A DNA stretch of 64,000 bases from Burkholderiaceae bacterium (GCA_026125795.1 JAHCKM010000003.1:806001-870000), one strand, 5' to 3'. Positions 53,443 through 62,181 are shown, counted from the stretch's first letter. A program made the numbers and translations. Notes: generated by a model from the sequence alone, not told the origin.

Positions 53443-53482
53443 GCGCGCCACCAGCCGGGGCGCGATGAGCGTGCCACCAGCC
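53435..53482 (+). repeat. Direct repeat covering the pgsA stop codon
   Basis: CGCGATGAGCG-GCCACCAGCC occurs at 53435-53456 and again at 53461-53482 (period 26, one base different). The first copy contains the pgsA TGA. It resembles, on a smaller scale, the tandem duplication of the rpiA end. Confidence 0.75.
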
Positions 53483-53490
53483 TGCCCACA

Positions 53491-54378
53491 ATGACCACGG
53501 CGTCGCCCCGCGGCGCGAGCTTGTGGCTGCGCTCCATGCCCGCCCTGTTCGTGCTGATCTGGAGCACCGGCTTCGTCGTCGCGCGCCTGGGCATGCCGCA
53601 TGCCCCGCCGATGGGCTTTCTGTCGTGGCGCTTCGCGTTGTCGATCGTTGCATTCGGCGCGTGGATTGCGTGGGCGCGCGGCGTGCAATGGCCACGCGGA
53701 CGCGCGCAATGGCTTCACCTCGCCGTATTGGGCACGCTGCAGCATGCCGGCTACCTGGGCGGGGTTTGGGCCGCGGTGAAGCTTGGCATGCCGGCCGGCC
53801 TGACGGCGCTGATCGTCTGTTTGCAGCCGGTGCTCACCGCGACATGGCTGTCATGGCGCGGCACGCAGCACCGAGTGTCGGCGCGCCAGTGGATGGGGCT
53901 GTGGCTGGGCCTCGGCGGCTTGACGCTGGTACTGTGGCACCGCATGCAAGGCGGCACGCTCGGCACCGGCTCGTTGCTGCTCGCCCTCGGCGCCTTGATG
54001 TCGATCACCGTGGGCACGCTGTACCAGAAACGTTTTGTTGAGCCTGTCGACGTCCGGTCGGCCAATCTGGTGCAGCTGGCCGCCGCCTTGCTCGTCACGC
54101 TGCCGTTGACGCTGCTCGAACACGAGACCGTGGATTGGAACGCCCAGCTGTGGTCCGCCATGGCGTGGTCGGTGCTGGTGCTGACGCTCGGCGGCAGCTC
54201 GTTGCTGTACCTGCTGATCCAGCGCGGTGCCGCCACCGAGGTGACGAGCCTGCTGTATCTCGTGCCGCCGTGCACCGCGCTGATGGCATGGGTCGGCTTC
54301 GGTGAGGTCATCACACCGAGCATGTGGCTCGGCATGGCGCTGTGCGCCACTGCAGTGTTTCTCGTGCGGCGCGGGTAG
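53491..54378 (+). CDS. DMT-superfamily (EamA) transporter
   Basis: This 295-aa protein has ten predicted transmembrane helices. The first EamA half starts with SMPALFVLIWSTGFVVARLGM; the second ends with LLYLVPPCTALMAWVGFGEVITP. It is not closely similar to the other DMT protein in the window. Substrate unknown. The start ATG at 53491 lies 48 bp after pgsA, inside a small gap filled by the direct repeat. Confidence 0.88.
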   Translation: MTTASPRGASLWLRSMPALFVLIWSTGFVVARLGMPHAPPMGFLSWRFALSIVAFGAWIAWARGVQWPRGRAQWLHLAVLGTLQHAGYLGGVWAAVKLGMPAGLTALIVCLQPVLTATWLSWRGTQHRVSARQWMGLWLGLGGLTLVLWHRMQGGTLGTGSLLLALGALMSITVGTLYQKRFVEPVDVRSANLVQLAAALLVTLPLTLLEHETVDWNAQLWSAMAWSVLVLTLGGSSLLYLLIQRGAATEVTSLLYLVPPCTALMAWVGFGEVITPSMWLGMALCATAVFLVRRG

Positions 54379-54469
54379 GCGCGCATCACCTGCTTGTCAA
54401 GCGGGGTGACACCATGCGCGAACGAGTGGGCCTGAAGATGAATCGGCCTAGAATTTCCGGCAGCCGCGC
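54379..54469. other. Gap upstream of the HU gene promoter
   Basis: The first 40 bp can fold as CGCGCAT (54380-54386) / ATGCGCG (54414-54420) with an inner GCTTG-T-CAAGC stem, perhaps the transcript end of the DMT gene although no U-tract follows. Near 54443 the string GGCCTAGAATT-CGGC resembles one upstream of ppiD (about 54973). Confidence 0.3.
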
Positions 54470-54498
54470 TTGACACCCATTGGGCCCGTCGCTGTAAT
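54470..54498 (+). promoter_or_regulatory. Strong sigma-70 promoter of the HU gene
   Basis: TTGACA (54470-54475), a 17-bp spacer and TGTAAT (54493-54498), near consensus. It gives a leader of about 62 nt before the GTG start at 54568. Confidence 0.75.
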
Positions 54499-54567
54499 CA
54501 GCGTCCGCGCGTCGCCCGCCCAACCAAACCAAATCTTCGAGACAACTCTTCGAGAGGGGGTCCCTTC

Positions 54568-54840
54568 GTGAACAAGTCCGAGCTGATCGAACACATCGCC
54601 AAGCAGGCCGACATCTCCAAGGCCGCCGCCACGCGCGCGTTGGAAGCGTTGATCGGCGGCGTCAAGTCGACGCTGAAGAAGAGCGGCAATGTGTCGATCG
54701 TCGGCTTCGGCACCTTCGCGGTGAGCAAGCGTGCAGCGCGCAGCGGTCGCAACCCGCGCACCGGCGCGGCGATCAAGATCAAGGCGGCCAAGGTGCCGAA
54801 GTTCCGTCCGGGCAAGGCGTTGAAGGACGCTGTCAACTGA
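54568..54840 (+). CDS. HU-family DNA-binding protein
   Basis: This 90-aa histone-like protein starts [20 protein letters not shown] and contains the DNA-binding arm [20 protein letters not shown]. It is an abundant nucleoid protein that bends DNA as a dimer. The GTG start follows GAGAGGGGG. The near-consensus promoter upstream agrees with high expression. Confidence 0.95.
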   Translation: MNKSELIEHIAKQADISKAAATRALEALIGGVKSTLKKSGNVSIVGFGTFAVSKRAARSGRNPRTGAAIKIKAAKVPKFRPGKALKDAVN

Positions 54841-54869
54841 TCGGCGTGTCGGTTGCACCTGGCCAAAGC

Positions 54870-54945
54870 GGGTGCTTAGCTCAGTTGGTAGAGCGGCGCC
54901 CTTACAAGGCGTAGGTCGGCGGTTCGAGCCCGTCAGCACCCACCA
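54870..54945 (+). tRNA. tRNA-Val (anticodon UAC)
   Basis: The 76-nt cloverleaf has acceptor stem GGGTGCT / AGCACCC, D-loop AGCTCAGTTGGTAGAGC, anticodon loop CTTACAA (anticodon TAC), T-arm GGCGGTTCGAGCCCGTC, and an encoded CCA end (54943-54945). It lies between the HU gene and ppiD. Confidence 0.96.
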
Positions 54946-55102
54946 CCCGATGAAAATGGCCGCCCGCGAGAAGGCCTAGAATTCGCGGCGCCGGCAACGC
55001 GTGAATCCGCGCAGCGTGCGCGCTGCGAGCGAGGGAGGCGAACGGCGGTTCGCCTTTTTTGTTTGCCGCCTCACGACAGCCACCACCCCACACGGGACCG
55101 CC

Positions 55103-57010
55103 ATGCTCGAATTCGTCCGCACCCACACCAGAATCCTGCAGTTCGTGCTGGTGTTGCTGATCTTTCCGTCGTTCGTGTTCTTCGGCATCCAGGGCTACTC
55201 GGGCTTCGGCGACTCGTCCACCTCCACGGTGGCCAAGGTCGATGGCAAGGCGATCACCAAGGCCGAATGGGACCAGGCGCACCAGCGCCAGGTGGAGCGT
55301 CTGCGCCGTCAATTGCCCAACGTCGATGTGAAGCTGTTCGACAACCCGGCCATGCGCCGCGAGACGCTCGACACGCTCGTCAATGAGCGCCTGCTGCTGG
55401 CGGCGACACACCGCCAGAACCTGACGGTGGGCGACGAGCGGCTCAAGCGCATCTTCCTCGAAGATCCGCAGTTCGCCGGCCTGCGCAATCCCGACGGCAC
55501 GCTGAACCAGGCCATCGTGCAGGCGCAGGGCATGAGCAGCGAGATGTTCGTGGAGCAGTTGCGCCAGGAACTGGGCATGCAGCAGGTGCTGCGCGGCGTC
55601 TCGCAATCGGGCGTGGCGCCCGGCGCCGTGGCCAGCGTCGCGCTCGACGCGCTGCTGCAGCGTCGTTCGCTGTCATTCCAGCGTTTCGACGCGAAGAACT
55701 ACTCCGCACGGATCACGCCCACCGATGCCGAGCTCGAGGCCTACCACAAGGCGCACGAGTCCGAATTCAGCGCACCCGAGCAGGCCACCATCGAGTACGT
55801 GGTGCTCGACCTCGACACGCTGAAGAAGAGCATCACCATCAGCGACAAGGAGCTGCTGGACTACTACGAGCAGAACAAGGCGCGCTACACCGTGGCTGAA
55901 GAGCGCCGTGCGCGGCACATCCTCATCGCGGCCGACAAGGATGCCAAGGACGATGTGAAGAAGAAGGCCAAGGCCCGGGCCGAAGCGCTGCTGGAGCAGG
56001 TGCGCAAGGCGCCGGCGTCCTTCGCCGACGTCGCGAAGAAGCACTCCGAGGATACGGGCTCGGCGCCGCAGGGCGGCGATCTCGATTGGTCGGGCCGCGG
56101 CGGCATGGCCTCCAAGGCGCTCGAGGATGCGGTGTTCGCACTCAAGCCGGGCGAGATCGGGCCGCTGGTCGAGTCGGAGTTCGGCTTCCACGTGGTCAAG
56201 CTCGAAGGCACCCGCGGCGGCCAGATCAAGCCGTTCGAAGCGGTGAGGGCCGAGATCAGCGAGGAGATCGCGAAGCAGAAGGCCAGCAAGGAGTGGGGCG
56301 AGAAGGCCGAAGCGTTCACCAATACCGTCTACGAGCAGCCCGACAGCCTGCAGCCGGTGATCGACAAGCTCAAGGTCGTCAAGCGCAGCGCCACCGTGCT
56401 GCGTCGTCCGGCGCCGGGATCCGCCGGCCCGCTGGCTTCGGCCAAGCTGCTGGACGCGGTGTTCGTCAACGACAACGTGCGCAACGGCAAGAACAACACC
56501 GAGGCCATCGAGGTCGGTCCCAACCAGCTCGCGTCGGCACGCGTCACGCAGTACCAGGCGGCACGCACGCTGCCGCTGGCCGATGTGCGCGACCGCGTGC
56601 GCGAACGCGTCATCGCCACCCGCGCCGCCGAGCTGGCGCGCAAGGACGGCGAAGCCAAGCTGGCTCAGTTGAAAGCCGCGCCCGCTGGCGAGTTGCCCGA
56701 GAAGGCCACGGTGTCGCGCCAGGAGCGGGGAAACGTGCCCTCGCAGCTGATCGACGCCGCCTTGCGCGCCGACGCCGACAAGCTGCCCGCGGTGTTGGGT
56801 GTCGACCTTGGCGATCAGGGCTATGCGGTGGCGCGTGTCGACGCGGTGCTGTCGCGCCAAGCGGTCGATGATGCGCCGCTGCGCCAACAGTATGCGCAGG
56901 CCTGGTCGGCGGCCGAGACGCGCGCTTACCTCGAGGCGTTGAAGCTGCGCTACAAGGCCGAGGTGCGTGCTGAAGCGGTCGCCGCTGCGGCTTCGGAGCC
57001 GGCGCGCTGA
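55103..57010 (+). CDS. ppiD: Peptidyl-prolyl cis-trans isomerase PpiD (SurA-N/parvulin)
   Basis: This 635-aa periplasmic folding factor is anchored by one N-terminal helix (ILQFVLVLLIFPSFVFFGI). It has a SurA-like N-terminal chaperone domain and a central parvulin domain at about residues 265-365 (RARHILIAADKDA; FADVAKKHSEDTGSAPQGGDL; LVESEFGFHVVKLEG), plus a second, degenerate C-terminal domain. The ATG at 55103 fits the membrane anchor; the frame further upstream overlaps no gene but lacks similarity. Confidence 0.95.
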   Translation: MLEFVRTHTRILQFVLVLLIFPSFVFFGIQGYSGFGDSSTSTVAKVDGKAITKAEWDQAHQRQVERLRRQLPNVDVKLFDNPAMRRETLDTLVNERLLLAATHRQNLTVGDERLKRIFLEDPQFAGLRNPDGTLNQAIVQAQGMSSEMFVEQLRQELGMQQVLRGVSQSGVAPGAVASVALDALLQRRSLSFQRFDAKNYSARITPTDAELEAYHKAHESEFSAPEQATIEYVVLDLDTLKKSITISDKELLDYYEQNKARYTVAEERRARHILIAADKDAKDDVKKKAKARAEALLEQVRKAPASFADVAKKHSEDTGSAPQGGDLDWSGRGGMASKALEDAVFALKPGEIGPLVESEFGFHVVKLEGTRGGQIKPFEAVRAEISEEIAKQKASKEWGEKAEAFTNTVYEQPDSLQPVIDKLKVVKRSATVLRRPAPGSAGPLASAKLLDAVFVNDNVRNGKNNTEAIEVGPNQLASARVTQYQAARTLPLADVRDRVRERVIATRAAELARKDGEAKLAQLKAAPAGELPEKATVSRQERGNVPSQLIDAALRADADKLPAVLGVDLGDQGYAVARVDAVLSRQAVDDAPLRQQYAQAWSAAETRAYLEALKLRYKAEVRAEAVAAAASEPAR

Positions 57011-57032
57011 CGCGCGGGCGATGCAAGGGGGT

Positions 57033-57109
57033 TGGGGTGGCTGATGGGACTCGAACCCACGACAACCAGAATCACAATCTGGGACTCTACCAACTGAGCT
57101 ACAGCCACC
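57033..57109 (-). tRNA. tRNA-His (anticodon GUG)
   Basis: On the minus strand, GGTGGCTGTAGCTCAGTTGG begins with the extra 5' G typical of tRNA-His. The anticodon stem-loop CCAGATTGTGATTCTGG carries anticodon GTG, and the T-arm GTGGGTTCGAGTCCCAT leads to an encoded CCA end. It is convergent with ppiD. Confidence 0.96.
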
Positions 57110-57181
57110 ACCGAGGGCCGTGATTATAGCGGCGCCCCTCTTGAAGGTCGGCTCTGGTCGAAGCGCGCGCGAGGCAGGAGC

Positions 57182-58489
57182 ATGAGCGGCACGTCGGGCT
57201 TTCTTGCGCGCTGCGTGGCGCTGGTCGGGAACGTGGCCATCGCCTGGCGCCGTTTGCACGGCACGGTGCGCGAGCAGGCGGTCGGGGCCACGCCGAACAT
57301 CCCGGCAGCACGATCGCAAGGCGCATTGCCGACGCTGAAGATGCCCAGTGCGCGCGGTTGGGCGCACGGCCAGACACCACAGGCTGCACCCGGCCTGCGC
57401 GTGAATGCCTTCGCCACCGGTCTGAAGCATCCGCGCTGGATGCTCGTGCTGCCCAATGGCGACGTGACGGTGGCCGAGGCGCTCACCGTGCCGGGGCCGC
57501 CGCGTTCGGTGTTCAGCCACGCCATGGTGGCGACCATGAAGCGCGCCGCGGCGGCCGGAGTGAGCCCGAACCGCATCACGCTGCTGCGCGATGCCGACGG
57601 CGATGGTGTGGCCGAGACGCATGAAACGTTCCTCGAGCACCTGAACCAGCCCTTCGGCATGGCGCTGCTGGGCGACACGTTCTACGTGGGCAACACCGAC
57701 GGTGTGGTCGCGTTTCCCTATCGCGACGGTGCCACCCGCGTCGGCGCCGCCGGGCGCGTGCTGACCGCTTTCAAGCCTGGCGGTCACTGGACGCGCAGCC
57801 TGCTGCCGAGCCTCGACGGCCGCAAGCTTTACGTGGGGGTGGGGTCGCTCAGCAACATCGGCGAGCTCGGCCTCGAACTCGAGCGGGACCGGGCCTGCAT
57901 CCACGAAATCGATCTGTCCGGCGGCAGCCGCCGCATCTTCGCGTCAGGTCTGCGCAATCCTGTGGGTCTGGCCTGGGAGCCCAACACCGGGGTGCTGTGG
58001 ACAGTGGTCAACGAGCGCGACGGCCTCGGCGACGAGACGCCGCCCGACTACCTGACCTCCGTGCGCGAGGGCGGCTTCTACGGCTGGCCGTTCTGCTACT
58101 GGGGCCGCACGCTGGATGAGCGCGTGCCTCAGGATGCGGCGCTGGTGTCCCGTGCGATCACGCCTGACTATGCCCTCGGTGGACACACGGCATCGCTCGG
58201 CCTGTGCTGGATGCCCGCCGGGACGCTGCCTGGGTTCCCGGAGGGCATGGTCATCGGCCAGCACGGATCGTGGAACCGCAGCACGCTCAGCGGCTACAAG
58301 GTCGTTTTCGTGCCGTTCGCCGACGGGCGGCCGAGCGCCGCGCCGCGCGACATCCTGAGCGGCTTCCTCGCGCCTGACGAGCGCGAATCCTACGGTCGGC
58401 CGGTGGGCGTGACGATCGGTCCCGATCGCAAGTCGCTGCTGGTGGCCGACGACGTGGGCGACGCGATCTGGCGCGTGTGCGCCGCCTGA
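57182..58489 (+). CDS. Sorbosone-dehydrogenase-like (PQQ-type beta-propeller) protein
   Basis: This 435-aa six-bladed propeller of the GDH/L-sorbosone dehydrogenase group contains LRVNAFATGLKHPRWMLVLP, GDVTVAEAL, FASGLRNPVGLAWEP, REGGFYGWPFCYWG and QHGSWNRSTLSGYKVVFVPF. These enzymes use PQQ in the periplasm to oxidise sugars or related aldehydes. Only a weak hydrophobic N-terminus (CVALVGNVAIAW) is present as an export signal. The real substrate is unknown; no PQQ synthesis gene is in the window. Confidence 0.85.
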   Translation: MSGTSGFLARCVALVGNVAIAWRRLHGTVREQAVGATPNIPAARSQGALPTLKMPSARGWAHGQTPQAAPGLRVNAFATGLKHPRWMLVLPNGDVTVAEALTVPGPPRSVFSHAMVATMKRAAAAGVSPNRITLLRDADGDGVAETHETFLEHLNQPFGMALLGDTFYVGNTDGVVAFPYRDGATRVGAAGRVLTAFKPGGHWTRSLLPSLDGRKLYVGVGSLSNIGELGLELERDRACIHEIDLSGGSRRIFASGLRNPVGLAWEPNTGVLWTVVNERDGLGDETPPDYLTSVREGGFYGWPFCYWGRTLDERVPQDAALVSRAITPDYALGGHTASLGLCWMPAGTLPGFPEGMVIGQHGSWNRSTLSGYKVVFVPFADGRPSAAPRDILSGFLAPDERESYGRPVGVTIGPDRKSLLVADDVGDAIWRVCAA

Positions 58490-58579
58490 GGGCATCGGGT
58501 CCGACGCGGGCGGCGGGCCCGCGCTGGAACAGTCAAGTGAGGGGTTGGAGCGGGCGCCGGGCCGGCATAAAGTCGCACT

Positions 58580-58658
58580 CGTTAGCTCCTCTCTCCTAAG
58601 GGCGATCTGCGGAAGAGCGGCAGATCGGTGGGCCCGCCTCGGCGGGCCCTTCTTTTTT
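58580..58658 (+). ncRNA. Candidate small RNA with anti-Shine-Dalgarno stretch
   Basis: A possible promoter (TTGGAG 58545-58550, 17 bp, TAAAGT 58568-58573) points to a start near 58580. The transcript would have an unpaired CTCCTCTCTCCT (58586-58597), a perfect 8-bp hairpin CGATCTGC / GCAGATCG (58603-58627), and a terminator hairpin with a U-run. The layout resembles the betaproteobacterial toxic small RNA family with an anti-SD motif; identity needs a covariance search. Confidence 0.65.
58630..58658 (+). terminator. Rho-independent terminator of the candidate small RNA
   Basis: GGGCCCGCC (58630-58638), loop TC, GGCGGGCCC (58641-58649), then TTCTTTTTT. A strong plus-strand terminator that ends the small RNA and any readthrough from the sorbosone-dehydrogenase-like gene. 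Confidence 0.85.
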
Positions 58659-58689
58659 CGCAGCGGCCGGCCTGGCACGAGAGAACGAA

Positions 58690-58716
58690 AAAGCGGCCCG
58701 CGCAGCGGGCCGCTTT
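58690..58716 (-). terminator. Terminator of the BON lipoprotein gene
   Basis: AAAGCGGCCCGC (58690-58701), loop GCA, GCGGGCCGCTTT (58705-58716). Read on the minus strand it ends in a T-run (TTTTTCG), placed 22 bp after the BON gene stop. The A/T flanks on both sides could make it work in both directions. Confidence 0.8.
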
Positions 58717-58737
58717 GCGGTGTGTCGATGCCGTCGA

Positions 58738-59046
58738 TCAGGCTTGCACGACGATGTCGTTCTTGACGTCGGTCACGCCGTTGACGCTGCGCGCCAGGCG
58801 TTCGGCCGTCATCTTCTCGTCCAGTGACTTGGCGAAGCCCGAGAGCTGGACGGTGCCCTTCAGCGTTTCGACCTGGATGGCCATCGCGCTGACGCGCTTG
58901 TCCTGGGCGAACTTGGCCTTCACGCGCGACGTGATCGTGGTGTCGTCGACGTACGACCCCACCGACTGTTGATCACGCATCACGGTGCAGCCGGCACCGG
59001 TGAGCAGAGCCACGGCCGTGATCGCGGCGGTGAGAATGGTCTTCAT
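58738..59046 (-). CDS. BON-domain lipoprotein (102 aa)
   Basis: A signal segment ending in a lipobox (LLTGAGC) is followed by one BON domain (TTITSRVKAKFAQDKRVSAM ... LSGFAKSLDEKMTAERLARS). BON lipoproteins of the OsmY/DolP kind bind phospholipids and help envelope stability under stress. It is the second of two BON genes in tandem, 45 bp after the first. Confidence 0.92.
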   Translation of the reverse strand: MKTILTAAITAVALLTGAGCTVMRDQQSVGSYVDDTTITSRVKAKFAQDKRVSAMAIQVETLKGTVQLSGFAKSLDEKMTAERLARSVNGVTDVKNDIVVQA

Positions 59047-59091
59047 GTGCGGTTCCTCGTGGGTGTGTTTGTGATCGGTGAAGGTGCTGGA

Positions 59092-59550
59092 TCAGCCCTT
59101 GCCGACCACCAGTTGGTTGTCGACGCTCTTGACACCGTCCACGGCGCTGGCCAGCGTGGTGGCGCGCTCGCGGGCCGCGGCATCGGGCGCGGTGCCGCGC
59201 AGCGACACCCGGCCGCCCACGGTGTCGACGTCGATGCGCAGCGCACTCAAGGTCTTGTCCTGCGCCAGTTTGGCGTTCACCGCGGTCGTGATGGCCGCGT
59301 CCTTGACCTTGTCCGAAACGTCGTTGGTGGCACGCTCGGCGCCCTGGCCGATGTTGCCGGCCGCGCTCCGGGCCTCCTGCTGGACCTCGTTGGCTTTGCG
59401 TTCGGTCTTGGTGACCGCCTGGTCAACACGTTCGCCAGCCGTGCGATCTTCGGCGGGACGGTCGCAGGCGGCCAGCGCAGCGACGGCCAACGCGGCGGTC
59501 ACCGCCGCGATCGGACGCAGCCGCAGGCGCCTGGTGTTGGTCTCTTGCAT
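59092..59550 (-). CDS. BON-domain lipoprotein (152 aa)
   Basis: Lipobox VAALAAC near residue 28, a charged helical linker (QAVTKTERKANEVQQEARSA) and one C-terminal BON domain (AAITTAVNAKLAQDKTLSAL ... LRGTAPDAAARERATTLAS). It is longer than its neighbour because of the helical linker, which may span part of the periplasm. A role in outer-membrane stress is inferred from the family. Confidence 0.9.
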   Translation of the reverse strand: MQETNTRRLRLRPIAAVTAALAVAALAACDRPAEDRTAGERVDQAVTKTERKANEVQQEARSAAGNIGQGAERATNDVSDKVKDAAITTAVNAKLAQDKTLSALRIDVDTVGGRVSLRGTAPDAAARERATTLASAVDGVKSVDNQLVVGKG

Positions 59551-59661
59551 GTGTGCTCCTTGTCAATACCGCCACGACAGCGGATGCTGCAACGATAGGA
59601 ACGCGCCCGACGCGCCGCGATCAGCGTGGCACGCTTCGTGCTGTCGGACGTATCCGACGCC

Positions 59662-61059
59662 TCACGCAACGCCGTGCGCGTTTGCGGGGGCGTTCTCGGC
59701 GGGCAGCGCAATCTGCGGCAGCTGCGCTTCGATCGTCGTGCCTTTGCCCGGCTGCGACGAGAGGTCGAGCCGGCCGCCGTGCGAAGCGACGCGAAAGCGC
59801 ATGCCGGCCAGGCCGCGCGCGCGCATGGGCACGCCGCCCGTGTCGAAGCCCGCGCCGTCGTCGCGCACGCTCAAACGCGCCACCGTGCCGTCGTTGCGCA
59901 GCCGCACGTGCACCTGACGCGCCTTGGCGTACTTGGAAACGTTGGTCAGCGCCTCCTGCACGACGCGGTAGGCCGTGAGTTGCACGTCGTGGGCCAACGA
60001 CACTTCGTCGATGTCGGTGTCCACCTTGACCTCGGTGCGACGCGCGAACTCGCCGCACAGCACTTCGAGCGCCGCCGTCAGACCCAGGTTGGACAGCGTC
60101 GACGGGCGCAGGTCTTCGATGATGCGCCGCTTCAGCGCGATGCCGGCATCGAGCGACTGCACCAGATGCCCGATGCGTTCGCTGATCTCGGGCGGCGCGC
60201 CCTTGAGCCGCGACTTGACACGCGCCACGTCGAGCTTGGCTGCGGTGAGCAGGCCGCCGAGCTCGTCGTGCAGTTCGCGCGCGAGACGGCTGCGCTCGTC
60301 TTCGCGCACGGTTTGCAGATGACGCGCCAGCTCGGTGAGCTCGACCGTGCGGCTTTCCACCTCGGTTTCCAGCCGGTCGCGCTGTCGCTGCAGCTCGGCG
60401 CGCTGCTCTTCACGCGCGGCATCGAGCCGCTTGCTCTGCTTGAGCATCCAGGCCAGCGACAACAGGCTCGCCAGCACCAATGCCGCGATGCCCACCCGGT
60501 TGAGCAGCAGCGTGTTGATCAGGTCTCGGCGCGCACCGGCCATCTTGACTTCTTCCAGCGCCGCAGTGGCCGCCACGAGCTTGTCGAGCGCGCGCATGTG
60601 GTCCAGCCCGATGCCCGTCTTGACCACCTCGAGGGCCCCCGAGACGTTGCTGCCCTCGAACAACTCGACGGTGGTCTTCAGCTCCGAGGCCTTGCGCCGC
60701 GTCAGGTCCTCGATCTCGCGCAGGTTGTCCTGCGCGTCGGGGTCGTCGGCGAACAACGCGCGCAGCCGGGCGAGCTGTGCCTCCAACTGCAGGTTGGCCT
60801 GCTCGTAGGGCTCCTTGTATTCGGGTTGGCCGGTCAGCATGTAACCGCGCTGCCCGGCTTCCGCAGCTTGCAGCAAAAGCTGCAAACGGCGCACCTCGCT
60901 GCGCTGCGTCTGGATCTCGTCGCCCAGAGCCATGCCATCGCGGGCGCGCTGGTAGGTCACTTCGTTGACCGTGAGGAACGCCACCGCCACCGCCACGACC
61001 AGCGGCGCCATCCAGGCGCGGCGCCGGGCGATCAGTTCCAAGGACCGTGTGAGCATCAT
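59662..61059 (-). CDS. CHASE3 sensor histidine kinase (NarX/UhpB type)
   Basis: This 465-aa kinase has a first transmembrane helix (WMAPLVVAVAVAFLTVNEVTY), a periplasmic CHASE3 domain at about residues 40-175, and a second helix (GIAALVLASLLSLAWML). A HisKA_3 dimerisation helix follows with the phospho-acceptor in RELHDELGGLL, then a HATPase domain (YRVVQEALTNVSKYAKA; VRDDGAGF). It probably signals to the NarL-type regulator encoded divergently 54 bp away. Confidence 0.92.
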   Translation of the reverse strand: MMLTRSLELIARRRAWMAPLVVAVAVAFLTVNEVTYQRARDGMALGDEIQTQRSEVRRLQLLLQAAEAGQRGYMLTGQPEYKEPYEQANLQLEAQLARLRALFADDPDAQDNLREIEDLTRRKASELKTTVELFEGSNVSGALEVVKTGIGLDHMRALDKLVAATAALEEVKMAGARRDLINTLLLNRVGIAALVLASLLSLAWMLKQSKRLDAAREEQRAELQRQRDRLETEVESRTVELTELARHLQTVREDERSRLARELHDELGGLLTAAKLDVARVKSRLKGAPPEISERIGHLVQSLDAGIALKRRIIEDLRPSTLSNLGLTAALEVLCGEFARRTEVKVDTDIDEVSLAHDVQLTAYRVVQEALTNVSKYAKARQVHVRLRNDGTVARLSVRDDGAGFDTGGVPMRARGLAGMRFRVASHGGRLDLSSQPGKGTTIEAQLPQIALPAENAPANAHGVA

Positions 61060-61113
61060 GATGGGTTGCCCTTTTTGCGTCGGGCACGGCTTTCGCTTGT
61101 TGCGACGCTAGCC

Positions 61114-61746
61114 ATGATCAGAATTGGAATCGTCGACGATCACGCCGTCGTGCGTGCCGGGCTCAAGCAATTTCTCGGCGAGCAGGTTGACCTGCGCGTC
61201 ACCGGCGAGGCTGCGGACGGTGCCGGCGCGCTGCAACTGGCCCGCGGCGGCGAGCTCGACGTGTTGGTGATGGACCTGGCGATGCCCGATCAGAGCGGCG
61301 TCGACGCCCTGGCCGCCATCAAGGCGCGTTTCCCGGAGCTGCCGGTGCTGATTCTCAGCGGTTACCCGGAGACCCACTATGCCACCACGCTGTTGAAGCA
61401 GGGTGCCAGCGGCTATCTCAACAAGGAGTGCGATCCGATGGAGATTGCCGAGGCCATCCGCACCGTGGCGCGCGGCCGGCGCTACATCACGCCGGCGGTG
61501 GCGGAGATGCTGGCCGATCAGGTCACCGGCGACTCCGATCGGCCCCCGCACGAGGCGCTGTCGGAACGCGAGCTGCAGGTGTTCCTGCACCTCGCCCAGG
61601 GACAGACCGTGGGGCAGCTGGCCGATTCGATGTGCCTGAGCGTCAAGACGGTCAGCACCTACCGCACGCGGGTGCTGGAGAAGCTCAAGCTCAAGACCAA
61701 CAGCGACCTGACGTACTACGCCTTGAAGAACGGCCTGATCCAGTAG
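61114..61746 (+). CDS. NarL/FixJ-family response regulator
   Basis: This 210-aa protein has a receiver domain (IGIVDDHAVVRAGLKQFL; phospho-Asp in VLVMDLAMPDQSG; conserved Lys in GYLNKECDP) and a C-terminal LuxR helix-turn-helix (LSERELQVFLHLAQGQT ... SVKTVSTYRTRVLEKLKL). Only the last third of a long open frame is used; the ATG at 61114 is the natural start. Likely partner of the adjacent CHASE3 kinase. Confidence 0.93.
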   Translation: MIRIGIVDDHAVVRAGLKQFLGEQVDLRVTGEAADGAGALQLARGGELDVLVMDLAMPDQSGVDALAAIKARFPELPVLILSGYPETHYATTLLKQGASGYLNKECDPMEIAEAIRTVARGRRYITPAVAEMLADQVTGDSDRPPHEALSERELQVFLHLAQGQTVGQLADSMCLSVKTVSTYRTRVLEKLKLKTNSDLTYYALKNGLIQ

Positions 61747-61767
61747 GCTGAAGAGCCCGTCCGCGGC

Positions 61768-62181
61768 TCACGACGCGGCGGGCCGGTCAAAACGGCTGCC
61801 GTTGTGCGTGTCGGCCAGTGCCATGCAGTGTTCAACCAGCGCATCGATCTCGCCCGATTTGTCGAACACGCGGCTGGCGCCGAGGGCCAGGGCATGGCGG
61901 CGGATCTCGTCGGTGGCGTAGTTTGTCAGCACGACCCGTTCCGTGCGGTGTCCGTCGCGCTGCAGCGCGCGCAACACGTTCAGGCCGGTGCCGCGGCGCA
62001 GGAAGATGTCGACGATGGCGATATCGCACGCGTGCTGCGGGTCTGCCAGCCACTGCAGCGCTCCGGCCTCGTCTTCGGCGGTACCGACCACCGTCAGCGG
62101 CACCATCTCTTCGAGTGCGGCGACCAAGTTGTCGCGGATCACCGCGCTGTCCTCGACGATGAATGCCTTCAACGAACCCAT
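61768..62181 (-). CDS. Stand-alone receiver-domain response regulator
   Basis: This 137-aa CheY-like protein has acidic pocket residues in FIVEDSAVIRDNL, phospho-Asp in IAIVDIFLRRGTG, and the conserved Lys in RVFDKSGE. There is no output domain. It converges with the NarL-type regulator (21 bp between stops). It may act as a phosphate relay or sink between the two kinases in this cluster. Confidence 0.88.
   Translation of the reverse strand: MGSLKAFIVEDSAVIRDNLVAALEEMVPLTVVGTAEDEAGALQWLADPQHACDIAIVDIFLRRGTGLNVLRALQRDGHRTERVVLTNYATDEIRRHALALGASRVFDKSGEIDALVEHCMALADTHNGSRFDRPAAS

Noticed and set aside
53486-53491. CACAAT as a -10 box for the DMT transporter at 53491
   Set aside because: It overlaps the start codon itself, so it could not give a translatable transcript from that ATG.
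59626-61113. N-terminal extension of the NarL-type regulator to a protein of about 700 residues
   Set aside because: The extension lies entirely opposite the CHASE3 kinase gene and has shadow composition; the receiver domain begins normally at ATG 61114.
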